Assembly: GCA_945872815.1 (NCBI GenBank)
Contig: CAMCAY010000006.1
Span: 16,294-80,293, forward strand
Length of the DNA stretch: 64,000 bases
Source of the DNA: Chitinophaga pinensis
Lineage (GTDB): Bacteria; Bacteroidota; Bacteroidia; Chitinophagales; Chitinophagaceae
Direction of reading: 5' to 3'
The notes under the pieces were generated by a model. It worked only from the letters and a program-made list of their open reading frames with translations. It was not told the origin of the DNA and did no database searches. How positions within the stretch are numbered: position 1 is the stretch's first letter; each line of letters starts with the position of its first letter. The position numbers and the translations under genes were made by a program. This document shows, piece by piece, positions 42,769-50,108 of the stretch.

Positions 42769-44724
42769 ATGAAAAGAAAAATTTTTGCTGCTGTTGTATT
42801 ATTGATCAGCATTGCAAGTCAGGCTCAAGACACTTCAAAAACTTTGAATGAAGTAATTGTTACAGCTAACAAGTATCCGAATAAAACATCCTTGACAGGC
42901 AAAGTAGTAACTGTCATCACAAAAGAGCAGTTGGAAAAAAGCGGTGGAAAAGATTTATCTCAAATATTGACAGAACAATGCGGCCTATCCATCAATGGTG
43001 CAAACAGCAATCCCGGAAAAGATAAAAGTGTTTATTTGAGAGGAGCTAAAGTAGATCATACCTTGATCATGGTAGATGGTGTTCCTTTATACGACCCTTC
43101 AGGCATAGGAAGCAACTTTGACATCAGGCTTCTATCAGTTGATAATATTGAAAGAATAGAAATCCTTAAAGGAAGTCAGTCGTCTTTATATGGATCAGAC
43201 GCCATGGCCGGTGTAATTAATATTATCACTAAGAAAAGTAACAAACAGGCAAATGCAATAAACGGAGTGCTGAGCTATGGAAGTTTTAATACACTACGTT
43301 CAAATGTATCTTTAACAGGTAAACATAATAAAACAGATTACCAATTCAATTGCGGTTATCTTAAAACAAAAGGGATCAATGAAACCATTGACACCATTCA
43401 TTCTCCTCACCAAACCGATAAAGATGGCTATAATCAATTAAACATAAACGGTGCAATTACTTACAGAGTAACAGAAAAAGTACAAATTAGGCCTTATATA
43501 CGTTATGCTAAATTCAATCAGGAATATGATCAGGATGCTTATTTGGATGAATTGGACCTAACTAGCAGCAATAGCAATCTTCAATATGGTTTTAAAGGAG
43601 ATTTAAGTGTTGGTAAATCTACACTAACGGCATTGTATAACCGAAATTACAATGAAAGAGTTTATACAGACGATTCTGTATTAAGTCGAAATGGATTTAG
43701 CAAATACAGCAAGGGAACATACTCAGGTACCGAGCATTTTGCAGATTTATTTTATGTTCTTCCAATAAATAAAGAAATGAAATTATCAGCAGGTGCGGAT
43801 TTTAGAAGCTCCAATACAAATCAATCTTACTTGTCTATCAGTGATTTTGGTGATTATGAAAGCAACTTAGGTAAAGACAGCTTGCTTCAAAAACAAGTCG
43901 GAATATACGGATCGTTATCTGTGAATACCAAATCTGGAATCAACATTGAATTAGGTGGAAGATGGAATCACCACTCCGCTTATGGAAACAATTTGGTCTA
44001 TAGTTTTAATCCTTCTTACTTTTTTAAGAATCGATACAAACTTTTTGTAAATATTTCATCTGCATACAAAACACCAACGCTTTATCAATTATATTCTGAA
44101 TACGGAAATAAAAAACTGTTACCGGAAATAGCTTCTTCATCAGAAGCAGGTGTTCAGGCATTCACTAAAAATAAAAAGAACAACGTTCGCATCACTTATT
44201 TCAATCGTGATGTAAAGGATGTCATTTTGTTTTTCACAGACCCCATAACTTTCAATTCAAAATATATCAATCAAGACAAACAAAAAGACCATGGTCTAGA
44301 AATAGAAACCAATGTAACCATAAACAAAAAAAGTTCACTGAAAATATTTTACAATTATGTAGATGGAAAAATAATCACACTGAATAATGGAAACGACACT
44401 TCCTACTTCAATCTAATCAGAAGACCTAAAAACACTATTGGCATTACTGCTGACTATAGACCTTTTAAAAATCTATATATAAATACAGCCATTCAATCAA
44501 TTGGAAACAGAACTGATTTAACTTATGATGCCAACTATAATCAAGTAGCAGTTTCGCTGAAAAGCTATATCATCTGTAATTTATATTCCGAATATCAATT
44601 TCCAAAAAACAAGCTGAAATTGTTTGCCAACATCAACAATCTTACCAATACAAAATTCACTGAAGTGTACGGATTTGCTACGATGGGTATCAATGCTTCA
44701 TTTGGGGTACGTTTTAATTATTAA
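42769..44724 (+). CDS. btuB: TonB-dependent receptor, BtuB-like vitamin B12 transporter
   Basis: Outer-membrane receptor for cobalamin uptake. Signal peptide at 1-19 (ASQAQ); LNEVIVTANKYP near 24-35 serves as TonB box region; the plug domain spans about 45-155 (LSQILTEQCGLSINGANSNPGKDKSVYLRGAKVDHTLIMVDGVPLYDPSG, then RIEILKGSQSSLYGSDAMAGVINIITK); the rest is a 22-strand barrel ending in an aromatic (SFGVRFNY). At 651 residues it matches BtuB size. The start at 42769 is chosen because the signal peptide begins there. The cobalamin riboswitch upstream supports the substrate. Confidence 0.93.
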   Translation: MKRKIFAAVVLLISIASQAQDTSKTLNEVIVTANKYPNKTSLTGKVVTVITKEQLEKSGGKDLSQILTEQCGLSINGANSNPGKDKSVYLRGAKVDHTLIMVDGVPLYDPSGIGSNFDIRLLSVDNIERIEILKGSQSSLYGSDAMAGVINIITKKSNKQANAINGVLSYGSFNTLRSNVSLTGKHNKTDYQFNCGYLKTKGINETIDTIHSPHQTDKDGYNQLNINGAITYRVTEKVQIRPYIRYAKFNQEYDQDAYLDELDLTSSNSNLQYGFKGDLSVGKSTLTALYNRNYNERVYTDDSVLSRNGFSKYSKGTYSGTEHFADLFYVLPINKEMKLSAGADFRSSNTNQSYLSISDFGDYESNLGKDSLLQKQVGIYGSLSVNTKSGINIELGGRWNHHSAYGNNLVYSFNPSYFFKNRYKLFVNISSAYKTPTLYQLYSEYGNKKLLPEIASSSEAGVQAFTKNKKNNVRITYFNRDVKDVILFFTDPITFNSKYINQDKQKDHGLEIETNVTINKKSSLKIFYNYVDGKIITLNNGNDTSYFNLIRRPKNTIGITADYRPFKNLYINTAIQSIGNRTDLTYDANYNQVAVSLKSYIICNLYSEYQFPKNKLKLFANINNLTNTKFTEVYGFATMGINASFGVRFNY

Positions 44725-44750
44725 TAAGCACATTACAAACACAAAATGAA

Positions 44751-44780
44751 TTTGGTTTACTGACAAAGCAATTATCTTTG
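44751..44780 (+). promoter_or_regulatory. Promoter of marC
   Basis: TTTG at 44751-44754 and TATCTTTG at 44773-44780 are spaced 18 bp, a close match to the Bacteroidota -33/-7 consensus. The ATG lies 14 bp downstream. Confidence 0.65.
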
Positions 44781-44794
44781 TGTAAATATTCATT

Positions 44795-45388
44795 ATGTTT
44801 GATTTTGGTAAAATACTGGGAAAAGAAATTCTTACCATCAGCTTTACTTTATTTGCCGTAATTGATATGCTGGGTTCTATTCCCATATTAATTACCCTGC
44901 GCGAAAAGATGGGCGGTCATATCAGAAGCACACAGGCCACCATCGCTTCCGGTGCATTGATGATTGTATTTCTTTTTTTGGGGAAAGAATTTTTAGATGT
45001 ACTGGGATTAGATGTAAAATCCTTTGCAGTTGCCGGTAGTATTGTCATCTTTATCATTGGATTGGAAATGGTATTGGGGTTGGAGTTTTTTAAATCAGAC
45101 AGCAACCCTAAAAGCGGCAGCGTAGTGCCCATTGCATTTCCCTTGATAGCAGGTTCAGGTACACTTACAACCATTATGTCTTTAAAGGCAAATTACTACG
45201 ATATCAATATTCTGATTGGAATACTGATCAACCTGGTAGTTATTTACATAGTTTTAAAATCATTGAAATGGTTTGGACGTGTATTAGGACCAAGTGGATT
45301 GATTGTAGTTAGAAAATTTTTTGGTGTAATATTATTGGCAATAGCGGTAAAAATATTTGGAACTAATATTCAAAATTTCGGCAAATAA
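44795..45388 (+). CDS. MarC family integral membrane protein
   Basis: A six-helix inner-membrane protein of 197 residues. LGKEILTISFTLFAVIDMLGSIPILITL at the N-terminus, FLFLGKEFLDVLGLDVKSFAVAGSIVIFIIGLEM and VPIAFPLIAGSGTLTTIMSL in the centre are MarC hallmarks. Despite the name, members have no proven link to multiple antibiotic resistance and the substrate is unknown. It is followed by the tRNA-Arg gene, the left edge of the accessory region. Confidence 0.88.
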   Translation: MFDFGKILGKEILTISFTLFAVIDMLGSIPILITLREKMGGHIRSTQATIASGALMIVFLFLGKEFLDVLGLDVKSFAVAGSIVIFIIGLEMVLGLEFFKSDSNPKSGSVVPIAFPLIAGSGTLTTIMSLKANYYDINILIGILINLVVIYIVLKSLKWFGRVLGPSGLIVVRKFFGVILLAIAVKIFGTNIQNFGK

Positions 45389-45395
45389 TTTTTAT

Positions 45396-47057
45396 TTAGC
45401 CAACATCATGGTCTCGTAGTACAATGGATAGTATAAGAGTTTCCGAAGCTCCAGATCCTAGTTCGATTCTAGGCGGGACCACCCAGCGAGAATTTTGGTC
45501 AATCTGTGTAGGTTGACCATTTTTATTTTCTGCTGAAATGTAGGATAGATAAGAGATTGCTGCGAATAGACTATTGACTCTTGGAGTTCGAACTGTGTTA
45601 TTTTCCTTATTATACAAAATCCCATCGGGGTATATCAAATATTGCAAACGTTGCTTATCACTATAATCGCTTGAAACCCACAACTGACTTGCTTTTTTAG
45701 AAATTATAATTCCTTTTTTTATAGCGATTTCCAAGTTCGAACTCGAAAGTTGACTTTTGCTTAATTCCTGCTCTATGGCTTTAATTTCCAACTCATATTT
45801 GCTCTTGTATTTGATGTATAATTCCTTTTCAATTTCATTTTCTACATAGCGCTCCTCTAATGATTTTATTTTACCTTTCAACAACGAAATATTTTTTTTC
45901 GATTCTTCTTGTACCACTAATCTATCTGCTAACTTTTCTTTTACAAAAGTTAGCACCATCTGCTCCAGTTTCTTTTCATCTTTTATTACTGGTTGGATAT
46001 TATTCAACTCTTTTAAAAAAGCTTCGTGAACAATTTTTGCATTCTGATTTACATTCGTTCCCTTGTCTCTTGTTTTATAATACCATTGACCTTTTTGAGT
46101 ATAGCCAGTAAAAGGCGACAACGATATTTCATCTCTTACAAAACTCTTGAGTGGAAGTTCTTCTATTTTAAATTTTTTGGCAATTCCTTTATGTGGATTG
46201 TCCTCTATAATATTATTTGCTTTCTGAAATAACTCAACAGAAACCAGCGCAGGATGATGACCTTGAATACATTGTCCGGGTATTAAAGAATGGGTAACAA
46301 AACCGCAGTAAAAAGGATTGCTAATCATACGAACAAAACTCTTGTAGTTGATAGCAGAACCCATTTTTATCATTTTCTCTACAATCTCCAGATTATTCAA
46401 TTTCCCTTCGGCTTTCCATTTGAAACCGAGTTTCAATATTTTACCTTCATCATTAATTACATACTCGTGGTACTTTGCTTTTTCTTTTCGCTTAAGATTG
46501 GTATATCCAAAAGGACAGGCACTCACCCAATATCCATTGATTAGGTTTTCTATCATTCCTCTTGATGATTTTTCTTTTCGTAGTTCATTATCGTAATTTC
46601 CAAAAGCATAGAAAATATTCTGTTGTAAACGACCAGCAGCTGAAGTAACATCTACCTCCTGAATCACACTAATTACTTTTACACCAATTTTTGCCAACTC
46701 TCTCGTTAAATCCATGGCATGTTCACTTCGCGAAAATCGCTCGTAAGAAAACACAAGGATTGCAGAAATACTCTTATCTTTTTTTACAAAATCCAGCATG
46801 CGTTTAAATTGTTTCCGCTCATCCGTTTTAGCCGACTCGACTCCTCCACCAAAATACTCCTTGATGATAAACCCTTTTTTAGCAGCATAAGCAGCAGCAT
46901 CTTTTTTCTGCGTATCTAAACTGGTATTGTCAAATTGTGAGGAATCAGACACCCTTGTGTAGGCAACAATGATATTACCAGTTCTCCATTTGAGTGCTTT
47001 GCTTTTTTTCCCCATTTGCTGTTGTAAATCAGCGGAGAGTTCTTTGTCATTCTTCAT
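45396..47057 (-). CDS. Large serine recombinase (integrase)
   Basis: Site-specific recombinase. The catalytic resolvase domain (28-175) has YTRVSDSSQ with Ser37 as nucleophile and SYERFSRSEHAMDL with the conserved Arg residues. The recombinase DNA-binding domain follows (195-290, PFGYTNLKRKEK...NPFYCGFVTHSLIPGQ). The zinc-ribbon region (LPLKSFVRDEISLSPFTGY...WYYKTRDKG) has lost its usual cysteines. A coiled coil spans 390-450. The end, from about residue 526, is read antisense through the tRNA-Arg gene, stopping 12 bp beyond it, so the natural C-terminus probably differs in the excised form. It overlaps the 53-codon gene upstream by 11 bp. Confidence 0.9.
   Translation of the reverse strand: MKNDKELSADLQQQMGKKSKALKWRTGNIIVAYTRVSDSSQFDNTSLDTQKKDAAAYAAKKGFIIKEYFGGGVESAKTDERKQFKRMLDFVKKDKSISAILVFSYERFSRSEHAMDLTRELAKIGVKVISVIQEVDVTSAAGRLQQNIFYAFGNYDNELRKEKSSRGMIENLINGYWVSACPFGYTNLKRKEKAKYHEYVINDEGKILKLGFKWKAEGKLNNLEIVEKMIKMGSAINYKSFVRMISNPFYCGFVTHSLIPGQCIQGHHPALVSVELFQKANNIIEDNPHKGIAKKFKIEELPLKSFVRDEISLSPFTGYTQKGQWYYKTRDKGTNVNQNAKIVHEAFLKELNNIQPVIKDEKKLEQMVLTFVKEKLADRLVVQEESKKNISLLKGKIKSLEERYVENEIEKELYIKYKSKYELEIKAIEQELSKSQLSSSNLEIAIKKGIIISKKASQLWVSSDYSDKQRLQYLIYPDGILYNKENNTVRTPRVNSLFAAISYLSYISAENKNGQPTQIDQNSRWVVPPRIELGSGASETLILSIVLRDHDVG
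45410..45481 (+). tRNA. tRNA-Arg (anticodon CCG)
   Basis: Cloverleaf: acceptor GGTCTCG pairs with CGGGACC; D-arm GTAC/GTAT with loop AATGGATA (A20, an Arg identity base); anticodon loop TTCCGAA with CCG; T-arm CCTAG-TTCGATT-CTAGG; discriminator A at 45481. CCA is not encoded. The anticodon stem AGAGT/GCTCC has one A-C mismatch at its outer pair and a T-G pair. The serine recombinase gene lies antisense over the full tRNA. Confidence 0.9.
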
Positions 47058-47208
47058 TGTTCTTCAGTATTTCATTAACAATATAGTTGGCGATTATATC
47101 AGCATAGATAAATAACTGTTCATCTTCTAATAAATTTAAACCCTGTTCTGTTTTTTTGTTTTCTACTTCTTTTTTTAAATCATTGTTATTCTTTTTTTTG
47201 TTTGACAT
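47047..47208 (-). CDS. Small acidic/basic protein upstream of the recombinase (53 aa)
   Basis: An ATG-started frame of 53 codons whose last 11 bases overlap the recombinase start, so the two are translationally coupled. The product has a Lys/Asn-rich N-terminus (SNKKKNNNDLKKEVENKK) and an amphipathic helix (LLEDEQLFIYADIIANYIVNEIL). Tight coupling suggests an accessory factor for recombination or its control, but no family is recognised. Confidence 0.6.
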   Translation of the reverse strand: MSNKKKNNNDLKKEVENKKTEQGLNLLEDEQLFIYADIIANYIVNEILKNNEE

Positions 47209-47301
47209 TATTAATCAGTTCAGCATATCGTCATCTCAAATGAAGGATATGTGGGTAATGATTAGCGCCGTCTCAAACGGAAGCATTATAATTTAAGCCA
47301 T

Positions 47302-48222
47302 CTAATTTTTTCTTGTATGTGAAAATGATAGGGAGTTTCCATCCCGTGTTTTTAATTCGATTGATGAATAATTTTTTAGCCCTAAACTCATCATAATTTT
47401 TTTTGCGTCATTTCCATTTATTACTCCCGTCTCAGTACATTCAATTTTAATTGGGGCATTATTTTCATTGAATGAAATGGTGATTTTATTAATATTCTTA
47501 TTCCTCATATGATTTATGACCTTCAACTCTTCTTCATTTAAAATTCCTGCTGGAACTAAAAATTTTTCTTTATCCTCGGTAGCAATAAATTCTTTTATAT
47601 AAGACGAAATGGGAATCATAATATGCGGCAATGACATGTCTAAAGACTGCTGCTCTTCGATTTGAAAATAAGTTTTTTCGTAGAGTGAAAAGGTTTGATT
47701 TTCATAAATAAGAATACCAACTTCGTTATTATTAGAAAAACACTTTACAACCAATTGATAGAAATAATTGATTGACCGGTCGGGAAAACTCATATAGATT
47801 TTGTTCGCAAGTGTTGTTTTACATGCAGTCAAAAAATCTTCCTGATTTTTTGTAAGTGGACTTATTTTAGAAAGCGCGGTCAAATACTCAACATTTGCTT
47901 TTAAAGTCTTTTCGCCCAAATTCTCTTCATACGCACGGATGAATAATTCATTATGAATTGCTTTCATCAATTTTACACTACACCCTAATCTTCTCATTGA
48001 CTCGAGTGTTCTTAACCATAGGTAATCAACAAAAGAAAACTTAGCCCATTTTCCGTCTTCAACTGTATCTACTAAGTCAGCCATTCTCCAAGTGTGGTAA
48101 ATTTTCGAGTCTATATTTATATCCTTAACCCTAAATACTGGTACTAATAACTTACCATAATTTTCCGCAGTCACTAAAGACGTTGGATCCTGAAATTTAG
48201 ATAGTTCTATTTTGTTTTCCAT
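47302..48222 (-). CDS. MerR-like DNA-binding regulator of the mobile element
   Basis: Residues about 36-95 (KIYHTWRMADLVD...AKFSFVDYLWLRTLESMRRLGCSVKLMKAI) follow the MerR winged-helix pattern: a Trp after the helix-turn-helix, the wing, then a helix with G-x-S/P-hydrophobic spacing. The remaining 200 residues are not recognised and may be a sensory domain. No Cys cluster for metal binding is present. Its own promoter has a perfect 8-bp palindrome between the -33 and -7 boxes (48227-48257), the usual MerR operator position. It is the likely regulator of the recombinase module. Confidence 0.65.
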   Translation of the reverse strand: MENKIELSKFQDPTSLVTAENYGKLLVPVFRVKDINIDSKIYHTWRMADLVDTVEDGKWAKFSFVDYLWLRTLESMRRLGCSVKLMKAIHNELFIRAYEENLGEKTLKANVEYLTALSKISPLTKNQEDFLTACKTTLANKIYMSFPDRSINYFYQLVVKCFSNNNEVGILIYENQTFSLYEKTYFQIEEQQSLDMSLPHIMIPISSYIKEFIATEDKEKFLVPAGILNEEELKVINHMRNKNINKITISFNENNAPIKIECTETGVINGNDAKKIMMSLGLKNYSSIELKTRDGNSLSFSHTRKN

Positions 48223-48226
48223 ATTT

Positions 48227-48257
48227 CAAAAATACAATAATATTTTGTATTTACAAA
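48227..48257 (-). promoter_or_regulatory. Promoter and operator of the MerR-like gene
   Basis: On the minus strand TTTG (48254-48257), a 19-bp spacer and TATTTTTG (48227-48234) give a near-ideal promoter. AAATACAA and TTGTATTT (48230-48237 and 48245-48252) form a perfect inverted repeat with a 7-bp gap within the spacer. The -7 box ends 4 bp before the ATG, so the transcript is probably leaderless. Confidence 0.6.
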
Positions 48258-48451
48258 TATTTCTACTAACTTTATAGTAGTTTATAATTTTAAACAAAAA
48301 ATGAGTATGTTTTTGCCACAGAAATATCTATATATCACTTTACTGTATACCGCAGTTTATGATTCAATGTAAATTATGATTTTCTGGTATAAACAACGAT
48401 ATATCGGCATAAACTCACGACAACTTATGTAAACAAATAAATATCAACACC

Positions 48452-48700
48452 ATGGAAACTACAAAAGTAATTTCGTTAAGGATTTCGTACGATAGGTACG
48501 CAAAGATGATTTTGGAATGCGAAGCTAGAGGCATTAATATTTCGGAATTTATTGAGAGAAAAATTGCAGCGTCTGATGCTTTAAAAAAGTTTAAAGAAGA
48601 GATTGTACAAAAAATTGAGTCTGCGTATGAGACAATTGACTCATCACCTACTATTGCGAAAAACAAATTGAGGAGAGCTTTGAAGTTTATTGAGGGTTAA
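48452..48700 (+). CDS. Small ribbon-helix-helix-like protein (82 aa)
   Basis: An 82-residue protein divergent from the MerR-like gene. The N-terminus VISLRISYDRYAKMILECEARGINISEFIERKIA fits the ribbon-helix-helix pattern: a strand, a helix, a turn with the G-I-N-I-S motif and a second helix. The C-terminal half is helical and charged (LKKFKEEIVQKIESAYETI). Such proteins regulate or assist mobile-element DNA transfer. No toxin partner is visible next to it. Confidence 0.55.
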   Translation: METTKVISLRISYDRYAKMILECEARGINISEFIERKIAASDALKKFKEEIVQKIESAYETIDSSPTIAKNKLRRALKFIEG

Positions 48701-48730
48701 TACAAAATGCTCTGTCATTGTCAATATTTT

Positions 48731-48748
48731 TCGAAAAACGTTTTTCGA
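48731..48748. repeat. 18-bp perfect palindrome
   Basis: TCGAAAAACGTTTTTCGA is fully self-complementary with no loop. It lies 30 bp after the ribbon-helix-helix gene and before the truncated cassette repeat. It could be a protein-binding site, or simply chance. Confidence 0.45.
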
Positions 48749-48805
48749 TGTTTCGGTGTGAGTTTTTGCAAAAGGATTTTGTATTATTTTCTTTTAGCGC
48801 TAATA

Positions 48806-48860
48806 TGTCTGCGGAGCACTGAACCGCTAATTTTGCCAAACCAGTGTTTATGAGGTCGTT
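48806..48860 (-). repeat. Truncated attC-like cassette repeat (copy 1)
   Basis: This stretch matches the corresponding half of the complete repeat at 53391-53527: TGTCTGCGGAGCACTGAACC, then TTTTGCCAAACC and GAGGTCGTTTTTC. The other half is missing; unrelated DNA lies left of 48806. It follows the stop of the membrane protein pseudogene by 5 bp, as the full copy follows its paralogue. Confidence 0.6.
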
Positions 48861-48865
48861 TTTCT

Positions 48866-49245
48866 CTATGCTCCATCATACTTTTCTTTATATCTGTTTG
48901 GGCTAAAAGTCCATATTAATTGAAACACAAAAGCACCAATCAGTGTCCAAAGAATATCATTCCAGTCAAAATGTCCTCTTGTTGTTAGAGTTTGCAAAAA
49001 CTCCCAGGATAGAAGTCCTGCTAGTGAAATTAGATTTGCCGTAATGTGTTTCTTTTTGTTTAACCATTTATTCGTCCATTTCATTTGTGGAATTATTACA
49101 ATGAACAAAGCAGGTATCCCAATACTTGGGAAAAAATTAGGTGCAATTCCCAATAAATATTTTATTGTCAAGTTTCCACCTGTGTAATTTGGTCTAATAT
49201 TGTCTTGCACTTGTTGAAATAATATAAACTCTTTGATGTCTTCAT
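48866..49245 (-). pseudogene. Frameshifted copy of the small VanZ-like membrane protein gene
   Basis: From residue MQDNIRP (49210) onward the translation is nearly identical to the intact gene at 53536-53949 (shared GGHFDWNDILWTLIGAFVFQ-type core with ITANLISLAGLLSWEFLQTL). Upstream, the original ATG at 49245 and its first 22 bases are conserved, but a net 34 bp is missing before GTGCAAGAC, which shifts the frame and ends translation after 25 codons. The membrane signal region is therefore lost. A shorter product from 49210 (114 residues) is possible. Confidence 0.7.
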
Positions 49246-49263
49246 TTTTTTGTAAGTGTATCG

Positions 49264-49932
49264 CTAAAATGTTTTTGTTCGTCTTTTCATTTTAACATAA
49301 ATTTCTTCAATAACCTTTTTGCTTTCAACTAATTTAGCTCCTGATATACTCGCTTTTTTTACATTCCATAACTTGGGAATTGACAACTTTCCTTGTGAAA
49401 GAGAATACATTCAAATTAAGTCTATAAAGTTTATAAATAGATTTAGTCTATAAAATAAGGATGGATTCACAATCTCAAACCCCATTTTACTTAATGTTCT
49501 ATCATTGAAGAAGTATGATGTCCCAACTATATTCACTGTCTCTGGTATGCTTTTATTCTCGATTTGCTGAATTATTTTTATTAACCCTTCTATGTGATAA
49601 ATCAAAAGATTGGTTCTTATTTCAATTCCTGCTCTATATTTTCTCATTACAAATAAGTAGTCAAAACTTCCGCCACTATGTAAATCAATTTGTTTTTCAT
49701 TTGCCATATAACCAAGTAACATTGGAGAGTAGTACTTGTAAACACCGATGAGCTTGAAAATGGGAGTAAATGCAAATTGTCCAACAGGAACATAAATTAT
49801 AAATAGCAAGTAATAGATTGGGTTAGAATAACCGTTCTCTATAATTGCAACTGCTGGTAAAAAACCAAATAATAGCAATAAAACGGCTTCAATCCATTGT
49901 AATATTTTTGGTTGTTTATAGAAGCCATTCAT
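49264..49932 (-). pseudogene. Membrane protein gene interrupted by an in-frame TGA
   Basis: The first 173 codons (49932-49414) encode a protein with two or three N-terminal membrane helices (IEAVLLLLFGFLPAVAII, YYLLFIIYVPVGQFAF) and a soluble part. TGA at 49411-49413 ends it, but the same frame continues at once with ATG TAT TCT and 48 more sense codons (SLSQGKLSIPKLW..., a basic tail) to TAG at 49264-49266. The downstream part looks like a genuine C-terminus, so the TGA is probably a nonsense mutation of a sense codon such as TGG. The intact protein would be about 222 residues. The family is unknown. Confidence 0.6.
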
Positions 49933-49954
49933 ATTCGTGATGTCGTTTTAAAAT

Positions 49955-50093
49955 GCTGTATAACGTTTTGCAGCTAAAAGATGTTGGCGATTTCGTAGAC
50001 GAAAACTGTCTGCCACCACTGAACTTGATGCGAAGCACAAAGCTATATTTAACAACTGAACCGCCAATTTCTTGTAGGTGCTTTTATATGCCG
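49955..50093 (-). repeat. attC-like cassette repeat (copy 2)
   Basis: An imperfect inverted repeat of about 139 bp right after the stop of the large secreted protein gene (50109). The plus-strand left arm TATAACGTTTTGCAGC..GTTGGCGATTT is answered by AACCGCCAATTTC...TATGCCG on the right. In gene orientation it begins GGCATATAA and ends CGTTATAC. It shares blocks with copy 3: TAACGTTT, GGCGATTT, ACTGAACCGCCA. Confidence 0.6.
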
Positions 50094-50108
50094 TTTTTCT
50101 TTCAACCG

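Noticed and set aside
48452..48700. Antitoxin of a toxin-antitoxin pair
   Set aside because: The ribbon-helix-helix-like protein has no adjacent toxin-like frame on the same strand.
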